Assembly: GCA_963965975.1 (NCBI GenBank)
Contig: OZ014414.1
Coordinates: 6,857,501-6,921,500, forward strand
Length of the DNA: 64,000 nt
Source: Xestospongia bergquistia
Lineage: Eukaryota > Porifera > Demospongiae > Haplosclerida > Petrosiidae
Direction of reading: 5' to 3'
In this document: positions 24,425-36,300 of the stretch, piece after piece
Numbering within the stretch: the first letter of the stretch is position 1
Layout: every line of letters starts with the position of its first letter
Notes under the pieces: model-generated
Database searches by the model: none
The model's input: the letters and a program-made list of their open reading frames with translations, nothing else
What the model was told of the DNA's origin: nothing
Position numbers and translations under genes: made by a program

Positions 24425-25510
24425 TAGGAGAAACTTACTATATAGTAACCATGCACCATGATATTAAACTATGTTGTGTTTACTTTCAGTTTATATCATA
24501 ATTTTACTACATGTAATCATATAACTATACTATTACATATAATAGCATATATATCTATATATTGGTTAAAATATCCAATCAGTTTACAGTGCTAATTTGT
24601 CAATATTTGCTTGTGTATTTCAAATGTTTTGTACCACCATTTTGATGTTATTACAACAACTTCATTTAAAATCACTGACATTACATCTAATTTTATATTT
24701 GAATAATATTAAAGTTGTTGATATTGATTTGTATCCTCTATATAGTCATAATGTATCTATGATGTGTTTGGTCTTTCTAACTCAGGTGTGTTTATCTTAT
24801 CTTCTTTTCTATTCAAGGAATCCATTACAGTAAGGTGTGTGGTTGAAAAAAAGGAACCAATATGGATTCTATGATGCATTTTATGGTACTAATATTGACT
24901 CCTGTTATGTTGATGGTATTTCTATTACATACGGTAGTAGTCCACGTAAACACATTAAGGCATATGCTGATGGTTTAATTTCTTATAATGTCATTTCCAT
25001 CACAATATTGTTCATCCCATAATGTTACATTGGCTATGCTGCCATCTTTCTGTATTTCCACTTAAATAAGGAGCAATGCCTGATTCACAATAATAGTATT
25101 CTCAAACAAAATTTGGTTTATATCCATGTGCTTCGATGTTGTAAGTATTACGTGGACAACAATAATATGGGTAGGGAAAGAACCATGTTGTACTAACCTA
25201 ACATGATATTGTTTGTAAAGTCTTTCAATGAAACTACCAATGAAGATATTGAACTAAAGGTGTGTGGAAATCAAGGTCATCCTGATGAGGATACTCGATT
25301 GGATATTACTGAACTTTACACTCCATAATTGCTTTATGCTTGTAGTTAAAAGTATATATATATATATATTATGTATACATTTGATACCTATATGAATATA
25401 TAGATAGTATTTGTTGTTAACATTTCATTATCAGCCAATAATAAATTCAAAAAATTTTAACTTCACTACATGAGTACATGTCTATGATTTATACAATGAT
25501 ATTTAGCCAA
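24425..25510 (+). pseudogene. Decayed exon copy A2, with internal microinversion
   Basis: Second copy of 1-1070. The start reads NQYGFYDAF and YVDGISITYG as in A1, with the same missing base after the CGR-type motif. From about 24990 to 25187 the sequence is the reverse complement of the matching A1 segment: on the minus strand it reads NTYNIEAHGYKPNFV, a stop, then YYYCESG and NTERWQ. After 25187 it returns to plus orientation (NEDIELKVCG). It cannot encode the domain as it stands. The shared lesions with A1 show decay before the two copies separated. Confidence 0.7.
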
Positions 25511-25579
25511 TATATAGATATTGATGCATAATATGCAATAGTAATGGCTAAACTACTTATACACCTAGTAGTAAATTCC

Positions 25580-25690
25580 TTTTACATTTTTTGTCCATAA
25601 AAACATTAAATGATAAATACTTAAATCTTGTAATCATCTAAATTTGTAAGATCAGTTAAAGTTATGTGATGAAAATGTATATCTGATTTT
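25580..25690. repeat. Direct repeat R2 flanking block A2
   Basis: Partner of R1 at 24079-24180, lying just past the 3' end of the minus-strand FReD gene. See R1 for the shared words. Confidence 0.65.
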
Positions 25691-25754
25691 GGCAATAACA
25701 ATATAACTGAAATGTACTAAATAATTAAATGTATGTAGGCAAGTTCATATTGAG

Positions 25755-28700
25755 TTAACAGTGACGAAACTTCATCTCAGAGAACTTTAATGAAGTATGT
25801 CCTCTCCACTGTTTCCAAATAATTCCTTTATGATTGTCACTATCTCTTCCAATGTAAAGTCCATTAAGATTTGAGTCATAGCATGCATTATACCACCATC
25901 CTCCTCTGAATGTTACTGCACAATTACCAGATCCAGCTCTATCATTGTCACTATCTTTAGTGGTAAATTTACATCCATTATGAATCCTCAAACTATCACC
26001 AGTTGTCCCATTATATTTACCCAAAGTAAGAGTATATTTTGTAGTACTGTCTCCAATATTGAATGCAGAGTACAGAGCATATGCTTTATTATTTTCAAAG
26101 TCTTCAAGATTGACTTGCAAACTGTTTATTCTATTATAAGTAAGTCGATATATTTTATTCAATCCTAGCCAAAATTCTCCTGAAAGGTTGCCGAAACCTT
26201 CATTATAATCTGTCCAGTTACGATAAAAGTCAACAAAGCCATCCATTCTTCTTTGAATAACAGTCCAACCACCACCATTTGTCTCCATGTCACAATAGGC
26301 CTATAAATAATGATGAAAAATTAACCTTTTCATCCATTTTTTTATTCATCCATAGCCATTATATTAATCTGTATCTAGCTAGTTATCCATTTGTCTATCT
26401 AAGTAAAGAAGTACCTCAAATGGAGTCCCTCCATCAGGATTAATAAGATATACACCACTGATAGTATAACCTGACTCATACCAGGTCTTACAATTTTGAT
26501 CTCTGTATTCTGTTAAAAAGGTTTGTTTCAGAAAACCAAAACTGACACTTACTTTGACAAGCAATAGGAAGTACTGATGGACAAACTACAATTTTTTTTC
26601 TTCCATCCTGAATCAGTGAAAATATTTTTCCAAATTATAGACATTACAGCAATACTGTTCATATAGTGATGGTGGATGTTGCAATATTGTTCTGTAATTT
26701 GTCATACTGGGAAAAACTCCATGACTTAGAAAATCACATATTTTCCCAGTATATCCAGTGTTACTACAATCACAAGTGTATTTATTGGGAACAGATCCTA
26801 TAATGCATCTTCCTCCATTTCTACAAGGATGGTCTCTTAAACAGATATTAGTTAGAATGCAACCATTGCAATCATTATTTAGTTCTTCCCCAGGTCCACA
26901 TTCACTATTGATGTAGTGACAACCTGCATGGAGAGTAGGAGTAGGATATTAGAAATTAATACAATCTAACTTCACCTATTTCATAGGCAATATTACTCCA
27001 ATTTGAATTTGGTGAATTATGGCAGTCAATAATTGCCTGATCCAATCTTGATAGTGGAAAGTTTGCAAAAACAGTGTTACTAGCACTAAATCCTATAATA
27101 GCATTAGTTCCATTCCAATCAAATAGATCACATTTGTATGTAAAAATAGCATATGTCTTGTTTCCTTGTGATGCCAATACAGCTTGAAAGGCACCACTAT
27201 TGGTCTGTCCTCGTAAACCAACAATCATTACAATATAATGTATCAATTACACATACTTCATTGCTTGTGTTTATATCCATCCACTGAGCCACTAGTATCC
27301 AGTCTGCATTAAAGTTGATACTGAAGTTATAAGCTAAATAGTTATTGACTAGGTTAATAGTTTTTGTTAGTTCACTGATATCAGTTTTTATAATAGTGTA
27401 GTTAAGTTGACTTGCAGTGTTTATGTTCCAATATGGAGCAATTACTTTACCAGATATAGGGAATGTTTGTGGCATATGATAGGTGTAGTTTTGTTCAAAG
27501 CTTATTAGCCCATTATTATTAACCTTCAATATTATTATAATAATATGTGATACCAAATGTCTGTTATTATAATACTTACATGTGCTGCAGCATAGGTCAT
27601 ATTTCCAAATCGAATTGGTGATGGAAGCAAGACAAAATCAGAACTATCATTCACTCTATGACTTTTAGATGAACCCAAATCCAAAAATGGTAAATAGAGG
27701 GTTGGACCTGCATTATAGTTGCATTATTATTTAAATATTACTACAAAATCTCTTACCCTCACAACTATAATTCGGATTTTCATTGACACAGACAGTAACA
27801 GAATCACATTGAATATCTTCCAATACACATTCATTTATATCTAGTAAAAAGCATTGTGCAGCTTAATTGAGAATTAATTAATTGAGAATTAGGAATAGTA
27901 AATATAATTTATTCGAAAGATGAATTTGACAATCATATATTATAATTCCATTTACCATTACATGTTGTTCCATTTCCTGTGTATCCATTTTGACATTGAC
28001 ATGTAAAGCTACCATATGTATTTGTACAGATGGCATTTTCATGACAATTATTGTCTCCTTCACTACTACATTCATTAATATCTATTGACAAGAATTCCTT
28101 TATAATAGAGTTATTATGTCACTTACCATTACACGTTATTCCATTTCCTTTGTATCCATTTTGACATTGACATGTATAGCTACCATATGTATTTGTACAG
28201 ATGGCATTGTCATGACAATTATTGTCTCCTGTATTACTACATTCATTGACATCTATTGACAAGAATTCTTTTATAATAGAGTTAGTAAGTTGCTTACCAT
28301 TACATGTTGTTCCATTTCCTGTGTATCCACTTTCACATTGACATGTATAGCTACCATATGTATTTGTACAGATGGCATTGTCATGACAATTATTGTCTCC
28401 TGTATTACTACATTCATTGACATCTATTGACAAGAATTCTTTTATAATAGAGTTAGTAAGTTGCTTACCATTACATGTTGTTCCATTTCCTGTGTATCCA
28501 CTTTCACATTGACATGTATAGCTACCATATGTATTTGTACAGATGGCATTGTCATGACAATTATTGTCTCCTGTATTACTACATTCATTGACATCTATTG
28601 ACAAGAATTCTTTTATAATAGAGTTAGTAAGTTGCTTACCATTACATGTTGTTCCATTTCCTGTGTATCCACTTTCACATTGACATGTATAGCTACCATA

Positions 28701-31700
28701 TGTATTTGTACAGATGGCATTGTCATGACAATTATTGTCTCCTGTATTACTACATTCATTGACATCTATTGACAAGAATTCTTTTATAATAGAGTTAGTA
28801 AGTTGCTTACCATTACATGTTGTTCCATTTCCTGTGTATCCACTTTCACATTGACATGTATAGCTACCATATGTATTTGTACAGATGGCATTGTCATGAC
28901 AATTATTGTCTCCTGTATTACTACATTCATTGACATCTATTGACAAGAATTCTTTTATAATAGAGTTAGTAAGTTGCTTACCATTACATGTTGTTCCATT
29001 TCCTGTGTATCCACTTTCACATTGACATGTATAGCTACCATATGTATTTGTACAGATGGCATTGTCATGACAATTATTGTCTCCTGTATTACTACATTCA
29101 TTGACATCTATTGACAAGAATTCTTTTATAATAGAGTTAGTAAGTTGCTTACCATTACATGTTGTTCCATTTCCTGTGTATCCACTTTCACATTGACATG
29201 TATAGCTACCATATGTATTTGTACAGATGGCATTGTCATGACAGTTATTGTCTCCTTTACTACTACATTCGTTGATATCTATTGACAAGAATTCCTTTAC
29301 AATAGAGTTATTAAGTTGCTTACCATTACAAGTTATTCCATTTCCTGTGTATCCATTTTGACATTGACATGTATAGTTACCATATGTATTTGTACAGATG
29401 GCATTGTCATGACAGTTATTGTCTCCTTCACTACTACATTCATTAATATCTATTGACAAGAATTCCTTTACAATAGAGTAATTAAGTTGCTTACCATTAC
29501 ATATTATTCCATTTCCTGTGTATCCAATTTGACATTGACATGTATAGTTACCATATGTATTTGTACAGATGGCATTGTCATGACAGTTATTGTCTCCTTC
29601 ACTACTACATTCATTAATATCTATTGACAAGAATTCCTTTACAATAGAGTAATTAAGTTGCTTACCATTACATGTTATTCCATTTCCTGTGTATCCAATT
29701 TGACATTGACATGTATAGTTACCATATGTATTTGTACAGATGGCATTGTCATGACAGTTATTGTCTCCTTCACTACTACATTCATTGATATCTATTGACA
29801 AGAATTCCTTTACAATAGAGTAATTAAGTTGCTTACCATTACATGTTATTCCATTTCCTGTATATCCATTTTGACATTGACATGTATAGCTACCATATGT
29901 GTTTGTACAGATGGCACTTTCATGACAGTTATTGTTTTCTCCACTAGTACATTCATTGATATCTTTCAATTGAAAAGTAGTTTTTTGAAATTTACTATAA
30001 TACGTAACATGCAAAAGTTTGTAGCAATAGCTTTTTAATTCTAATATATTTTTCGAAAAATTGTATAGGTCAACTTAGTTAGTTCTATAAACTCAATTCA
30101 CATAATTTAGTGGCAATTGTCTTGCTACATTTTAATTTGCCTATGTTGATATCTTCATTTAATGTTGTTTAAAACTTTATTTTAAGATTAAGTATTACTA
30201 AATAGGAATATTGTGACAATAATGTTAGGTGTTCACATATATAATGAATTATTGTGATCAAGTTGCATAGTTGTTAATTGTATTAAGTTAAATTCATAGT
30301 TCTACTTTAGTAACTATCTGACAGCTATTGATAACTATATAATATAGTTATCTCTTGTAAGGAACTCGAATGTATTTTAACAAAAAAAATATTATCAATT
30401 TCAGCCACATCATGCAACGCCTTCCAAGATTACAATTTTTCATTAATAAGCACACAACCCACATTGGTCTTCATTAGAAATTAATATAAAATAATTGCAA
30501 GATGATTTTTGAAAAATATTCAGTAATTTACACATTATCTCCATTATAGTAAGTGCTGACTCTGAAATTCTTAAATTTTTAATGAAATTATTAATTTCAC
30601 TTGTTAAGGAAGGATTGTATTAATCTTTTGAATTGGCAGCTAAGTCTCAGCAGATTCATAACAGCCTTATCCAGTAAAAAAAAAATTATCAAAGGAACAT
30701 CCAGTAATCATTTACCACATGCCAACTCCATTGATTAATAAAAAAGGCATTTAAAAGAAGGACAAATTTTGCCGAAATTATTTTTTGTCACAGAAAGCTC
30801 AATAAAGAATGAATATAGAGAAGGAACAAACAGGAATTTTATTTTCATAAATTAATCAAAATTTCCTTAAAATCTCTAAATGGCCAGAACACATATGAAG
30901 GATAAGTAAACTGGCTTATATTTATGATCAACTGTTATCATATTTGGCAAGTTTGGGTCACTGTAGTACTTCAAAAAATAATATCTCGTTTTTTGCAAAG
31001 TTTGCCAACTCTTTTTGGTTTACAATAATCATTGCTTACTTAGCACATAAAGTACAGAGATGGCTACTACTTAAAAACCTGCTCAAGTATAATTAATGCA
31101 GAGCATAATTTTAAAAACACAAAAACTCAGTAAAAAGTTGGCAAGATAATTTGGAAAAAGATAAGTCAGATTTGAGGTTCTTTTTATAAGCAGTTTTCAT
31201 AGAGTTTATTACTACAAATTAAAGAAAAATGACAGCATTAATATGTAAGATTACATGCATTCAAGAATGTTGACTTAATTACTCTAAACAAGACAAGCAA
31301 AATATAACATGAATGATTCTCAAATTTACTGAAGAACAAATCTCATAGTTTAGAATTAAAAGTACAATCCACAAACATGATTGAACACTTTCAACTAGGA
31401 ATTTGACAGGCTGTTCACTTAACATTTACACTAGCCAATTTTTTTATTGTCATTATCGTCACTTTTACTAAAATTTGAAGACAAAATAATTTCAAATCAT
31501 TAATCAAAACAAAAAAGCAGCATTCTTATTTGTACCAGCAAGATTTTTTGTTGAAAAATTATAAAACAGACAAACCAGAATATTAAAATTATACAAAAAA
31601 TGAACTAAAATGATTTGCAAATAGGAGTAAATCTTTGACTGAGTGTGTCGCAAGCATGTTAAATTCATACAGATCTTTGAATTAAACTTTACATATAATT

Positions 31701-32651
31701 ATTACAATATCTATTCATATAGAATAATTATAGATTAATACTCTAAGTACCTTATTATCAGGGTGGTTCTTGGTGTAACTTCTCTCTGATGACATCATCA
31801 TTAATTGACAGGTGTGATGTCATCATATGATGACATCATCTAAATCCATGACCTACATCCTAACCAAACCTTATGACACATAGTGATGTCATCATCATAG
31901 TACAAGTTACATCATCATAGAAGTTACACCAAGAAGGACCCTATTGTAACATGAGTTTGTACAGGCAAAGGGTTGATTCAGAATAACAGATTGAGATTAA
32001 GTAGTCTAGGTATTATAAGGCGGATAGTATTATAAGGCTAGATCCTTCCCTCTAAGCATAGGGTCTGGCCTTGTGAGACTAATGCTAAATTTGATTCTAT
32101 AGTACTATTATATGTTAACCTGTGTCACAACTACTTCCAGTCCATCCACTTTCACAAACACAAGTATTTGGTGGTCCACAAGTTCCATGTACACATCCTT
32201 GAGAGCATGTTGCTAAATTTAACATCACAATATTAACATTTTATAGCATCAATGTCTTACCAATACAATTAGGATATGTTCCACTATATAGTGGACAGCA
32301 TGTTGACTGTCGATAATAGACAGTTACTTGTTTATAAGCCCAACTCTGTGAACTAATTTGCCTATACAATGTATATGACATAGATCTTCATGTTAGGAAG
32401 TACCACGAACAATAACAAACCTGTATCTAGTACAACGACGACGTGACCACCAACCACATCCATATGAATATGCTTGAGAAGAGTAGATTGTGACAATATA
32501 TGAATTGCTTGTATAATATAATCTACTTTGGTAACAACTGTATAAAAGGTCAGATGGAATCATGAAGTTATTACTGAACTTACCTTTGACTTATGCTTGC
32601 AGAGAAAGTGATCAGGATTGATAAAAATTCGATGATACTAAGGACTTTCAT
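25755..32651 (-). CDS. Secreted multidomain protein: EMI-EGF-EGF_CA(12)-NIDO-EGF-FReD
   Basis: Inferred exons from 5': 32584-32651 signal peptide (MKVLSIIEFLSILI); 32421-32537 and 32261-32361 EMI domain (CGWW, CTRYR, CCPLYSG); 32120-32212 EGF; twelve 126-nt EGF_CA exons from 29962 down to 27956; 27757-27840 partial EGF; 27580-27707, 27257-27523 and 26976-27204 NIDO (NNNGLISF, IAPYW); 26553-26923 EGF and linker; 26415-26509 and 25755-26300 fibrinogen-related domain (NGGGW, GGWWYNAC, SNLNGLY), ending in HC and a stop. Phases agree at all but one junction: exon 26553-26923 is one base short of the length its neighbours require, see findings. D-x-N-E-C starts in the EGFs suggest Ca2+ binding. EMI/NIDO proteins are matrix or adhesion proteins and FReDs often bind glycans, so an extracellular matrix or recognition role is inferred. 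Confidence 0.85.
27956..29962 (-). repeat. Tandem array of twelve EGF_CA exon + intron units, 171-bp period
   Basis: Each unit is a 126-nt phase-1 exon and a 45-nt intron (GTAAG...AATAG). Units 6-10 (about 28298-29107) look identical by eye, introns included. Units 2-4 form a second, slightly different group. Ten of the eleven introns have no in-frame stop, which yields an uninterrupted 631-codon frame across 28119-30014. The intron between units 11 and 12 (28082-28126) has an in-frame TGA directly after its GTAAG, which favours true introns over coding linker. Confidence 0.92.
29963..32119. other. Large intron of the EMI/NIDO/FReD gene
   Basis: About 2.16 kb between the first EGF exon and the EGF_CA array; flanking exons are both phase 1, so direct splicing is in frame. 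I found no further exon. It contains the small inverted-repeat element at 31760-31942. Confidence 0.55.
31760..31942. mobile_element. MITE-like element with 24-bp inverted ends
   Basis: Left end AGGGTGGTTCTTGGTGTAAC; right end is its reverse complement with GG changed to CC (22 of 24 positions match over the full arm). The interior has palindromic words such as GATGACATCATC. No target duplication was obvious. A piece of the same right end appears at 61553-61602. Confidence 0.7.
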
Positions 32652-33376
32652 GTTGAAACCAAATTACTAAGTTATGATCACTGTAACAAGGTAAAAATCA
32701 TAGAGTTATATGATCCCTGGTTGTCGGAGGAAACAATTTCAAAGTTAATAAGTTACTCTAACCAACTAATTTGTAGTTTACATGGATGGGATACTATGGA
32801 ATCCCACATTAATGTGAATTACTCACTATGTAATTTATTGATATTATATAATATTACAAACAACATTTGAGTTCTACTTAAATATTAAATTTCATAGTAA
32901 CCTATCACTGTAGACAAAGCATTAGTCAGCAAAGTAACATATTAATTATTACATTGTATTATCAAACAACAATGTCAACAGACCTAACTAAGATAGAAAA
33001 ATTGAGGTACTTTTGAACTATGTTTAATAATAACATTTAAGTGTCCGCAAATACAATGAGCTATTGTTAGATTTGTGTAGATGACTAGATGCATAATTTT
33101 ATGTTAATAGTATAAACCATTATATTGCTGGTACGGTGTTACATCATTATACTGATAGGATGTAGTATCTAAATAACCTCTAGAAACGGTTGCTACGCAT
33201 CCATCTTGAGCAGGAAGTCAATATAATTTGGTATAAGGCAGTCATAGTTCTTGTGATAAACTAAATATTAATAACTTCCTTTTTAAAATGGCTGCATAGC
33301 AACTTCATTTGAAATTAGTTTGGGTGTTGGTACCATTTTTGTATTGATGGGTACATACATCTACATGTATAAATAT
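32652..33376. other. Upstream region of the EMI/NIDO/FReD gene
   Basis: AT-rich with no recognised gene; it should hold the minus-strand promoter. Confidence 0.4.
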
Positions 33377-36300
33377 CGCTGTGTCTAGGTAGCCGGTACC
33401 GGCTACTAACATTTCAAACTTATATAGCTGGCCGAGTAAATACAGGGTTAATATTCGTAAATTAACCCCCCACCCCACCCACCCCACACCAGCTGTAAAA
33501 ATGGGTCTGAAACGTGATTCATATTTTTAACCCTCAAACCCGATCAAGTTTAAGCAACAGGTTTTAACACTTCACTATTTAAACTATTAAGTCACAAATG
33601 CTTTTGCTTGTTACAAGATGAGCAAAACCAAAATTTACATTTAGGCCTTGTTTTTATGTTGGCACAATCAAAATGGTTCCAATTTAGGCATGAATCACAA
33701 ACAATAGACTCTTCAGTGTTGTCATCAATTCTTCCAGAACATTGCCCGCAATACCACACAGGATTAGATTTCATCATCAGTAGAGTAGCTTGAACACTGC
33801 TCCATGCATCTTCAGTAAAATACTTCTTGCAACTTTCGATATATACATTCTCATCAAGACATGTTGAAGAGATTTTTTCTGCTACAGAGTCCTCTTGGAT
33901 GAGTATACCATTAAGAGTATAGTCCAGAGTATCAGCATCAACAAGCCAACTCAGTATCTCTATAATAGATGTATTTAAACAATTTATATTAATCTATTAC
34001 TTTTTTCTTTTCCTTAGGTGTTTTTTTACAAAAGGGCACAGGTTTATCGGATTTACGATGCTTTGGTAAGCCAATCACAGTTGTGTCAATGCCCTTTGGT
34101 CTCCCACGTTTCTTGATTTTCTTCAGAATCTTTATATCAGCTAAAGCTGTGAACATAACTGAGCAACACTTAACAATAGGAACTTACTTTGATTGATAGA
34201 GCTTTCAATTGGACAATGTTCATCAGAGGTTTCATGTGGCTCATGCCTACAATAAATAATATGTATGTACATTCTGATAAAAAACTTAATCACTGTAAAG
34301 TAAAGCAAGTATATTAATACATTCAAAATTATCTTCAGACAATCTACAAAGGCCACACTGATAATAGCATCAAGACAATTAATACTTACATGTACATCTT
34401 TTGTTCTAGGTGGGCTCATGTTCTCAATCTCCTTGTCTGTAAAGTCAACTTCTTCATCATCAAGATAATCTAAAATAACCATAGGTCACTGATATGTACA
34501 TGTACATTATAGTGCACAGTACATACAAGTACTTTAACCCTTTCCCGGCACAAAATATACATGTACATGTAATTACTCAACTGACCTTCTAAAGGTACTA
34601 CAGAAACTTCTTTACCATCCCTCCAAAATTCTGAAGTCTTGTGCAACAACTCAATCCTCTTGACAAATTGACATCTAGATGAATAGCTCACAATTGAAGC
34701 AACTTCAGTTGCAATGAAGGATGCCTTTCGGAACTTTTCGTGCTGACTAAGGATCTTGATATCCTCTTTCGTACTTGTCATTGTAACTAATGGTTGATCG
34801 AGTATTGGTTTTGAAGAAGCTAAAGTTACGAATAATTATTGTGTTGATCGATAATACTCACTGCTCCAACGCTTATCACAGAGAGAAGTGTCAAATAATG
34901 GAAGGCATAACTTCTGTCACAAGGCTAGAAGGTGGCAACATGGTAGCTTCATAGATTGGAAAAATATGCACGTACATTTTGTAGGAGTTACAGTATGCCT
35001 ACCAGAAGATGTTTCAACAATCCAATGGTCCTCCATTTCCAATATCCAATGGTCAATGGTCCTCCATTTCCACCATTTCCTGAACACTGCCAACAAATTT
35101 TAACTGCTTTTCGATAAAGCCAAAGACATAAGATGTCAAAAAACGAACATTTGGGGACTACCTTGACTGTATGGAAGTAGCCTCACTTTTTGAAACATAA
35201 TTGCTGTTTTGTGGTCCCTTTCAACTCTCAACACTGTTATAATTACAAAAAAGTGGTAGACAAACTCTTCCAACGAGCAGTGTCTGTTAATGACTTGTTT
35301 CAATTTTCCATTGATGCTTTCTAATCGATTGTTAGTGGTGTTTAAGAAGCTGCCAGCACTAGCTTTGGCACCAAGTACCCACTCATCTCGAATTGGATGC
35401 CAATTCTTGTCGAAGTAGTCCAATACTTCCTGAGATGCACTCTTCTTCAAATCATCATACAATGTATCGTACTTCTCGTTTGTACTAGCATAAGCCATTT
35501 TCTGCAATAGTTCTAAGCAAAATTCTCGTTCACACTTTGTAATTCCCATTTTTTCACATGAAACTTCTCTACGAAATGATGTGTGAAACAGGCAGATTAA
35601 TGTCCTAGCATTGGGAAGGCAACTTTTAAAAGCATCTCGTTCTTTAATATCTTTATCTGATATAACAATTCAAATATCTGATGATCTTGGGTTGTGTTGT
35701 TTGAATGTTTCCATTATCCATTTCATACTCTCCAAGTCTTCACACACTAATAGGCACACACCAACTACCTCACTGCAGCCATTAGAATCTTCACAAAGGA
35801 TCAAAAATACTGGAAGGGACAATTCGAGGAGTTTGTATGTGGCATCAACAAAGATGATTTCCGGGTATGATTTGAAAGTGTCAATCACTGACTGATCTTG
35901 GAAAAACAACCCACACAAAGCATTGTTGTCATCGACTAGCACAGCCACTTGTGCCCCTAAAACAACAGAAAATATTGAACCATTCAGTATAGCAATACCA
36001 TACTGCGCTATCAGATCTTTTACCACAGCAGTAAGGTCATTACAAGATTTTCCTTCTTTTGCCTGTGAAGCTATGTTGGATATATCCTTCAGCAAAACAA
36101 TTTTTCCACTCACTTGAGTAAGTTGCTGTCAGATCAATTTTTTGTTAGCTCGCAACTCAAGTAATTTTTTGTATTTTCTTTGTCTTTCTCTGAAAGAGAT
36201 CTTTGTCTGGACAAATGCTTGAAAAGCACCTGCATTAGGTAATGATACATTATCATTGCCATAAACTAATGAAATCACCTTTGAAACTGTATGATTATGA

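Noticed and set aside
27956..29962. Regular repeats suggesting a CRISPR array
   Set aside because: The period is 171 bp with coding EGF exons and no unique spacers; the genome is animal-like.
28119..30014. 631-codon ORF as a single exon
   Set aside because: The QLxNSIIKEFLSI-type segments between EGFs coincide with GTAAG...AATAG introns of 45 nt; removing them gives canonical C-N-D-I/V-N-E-C joins, and one such intron has an in-frame stop.
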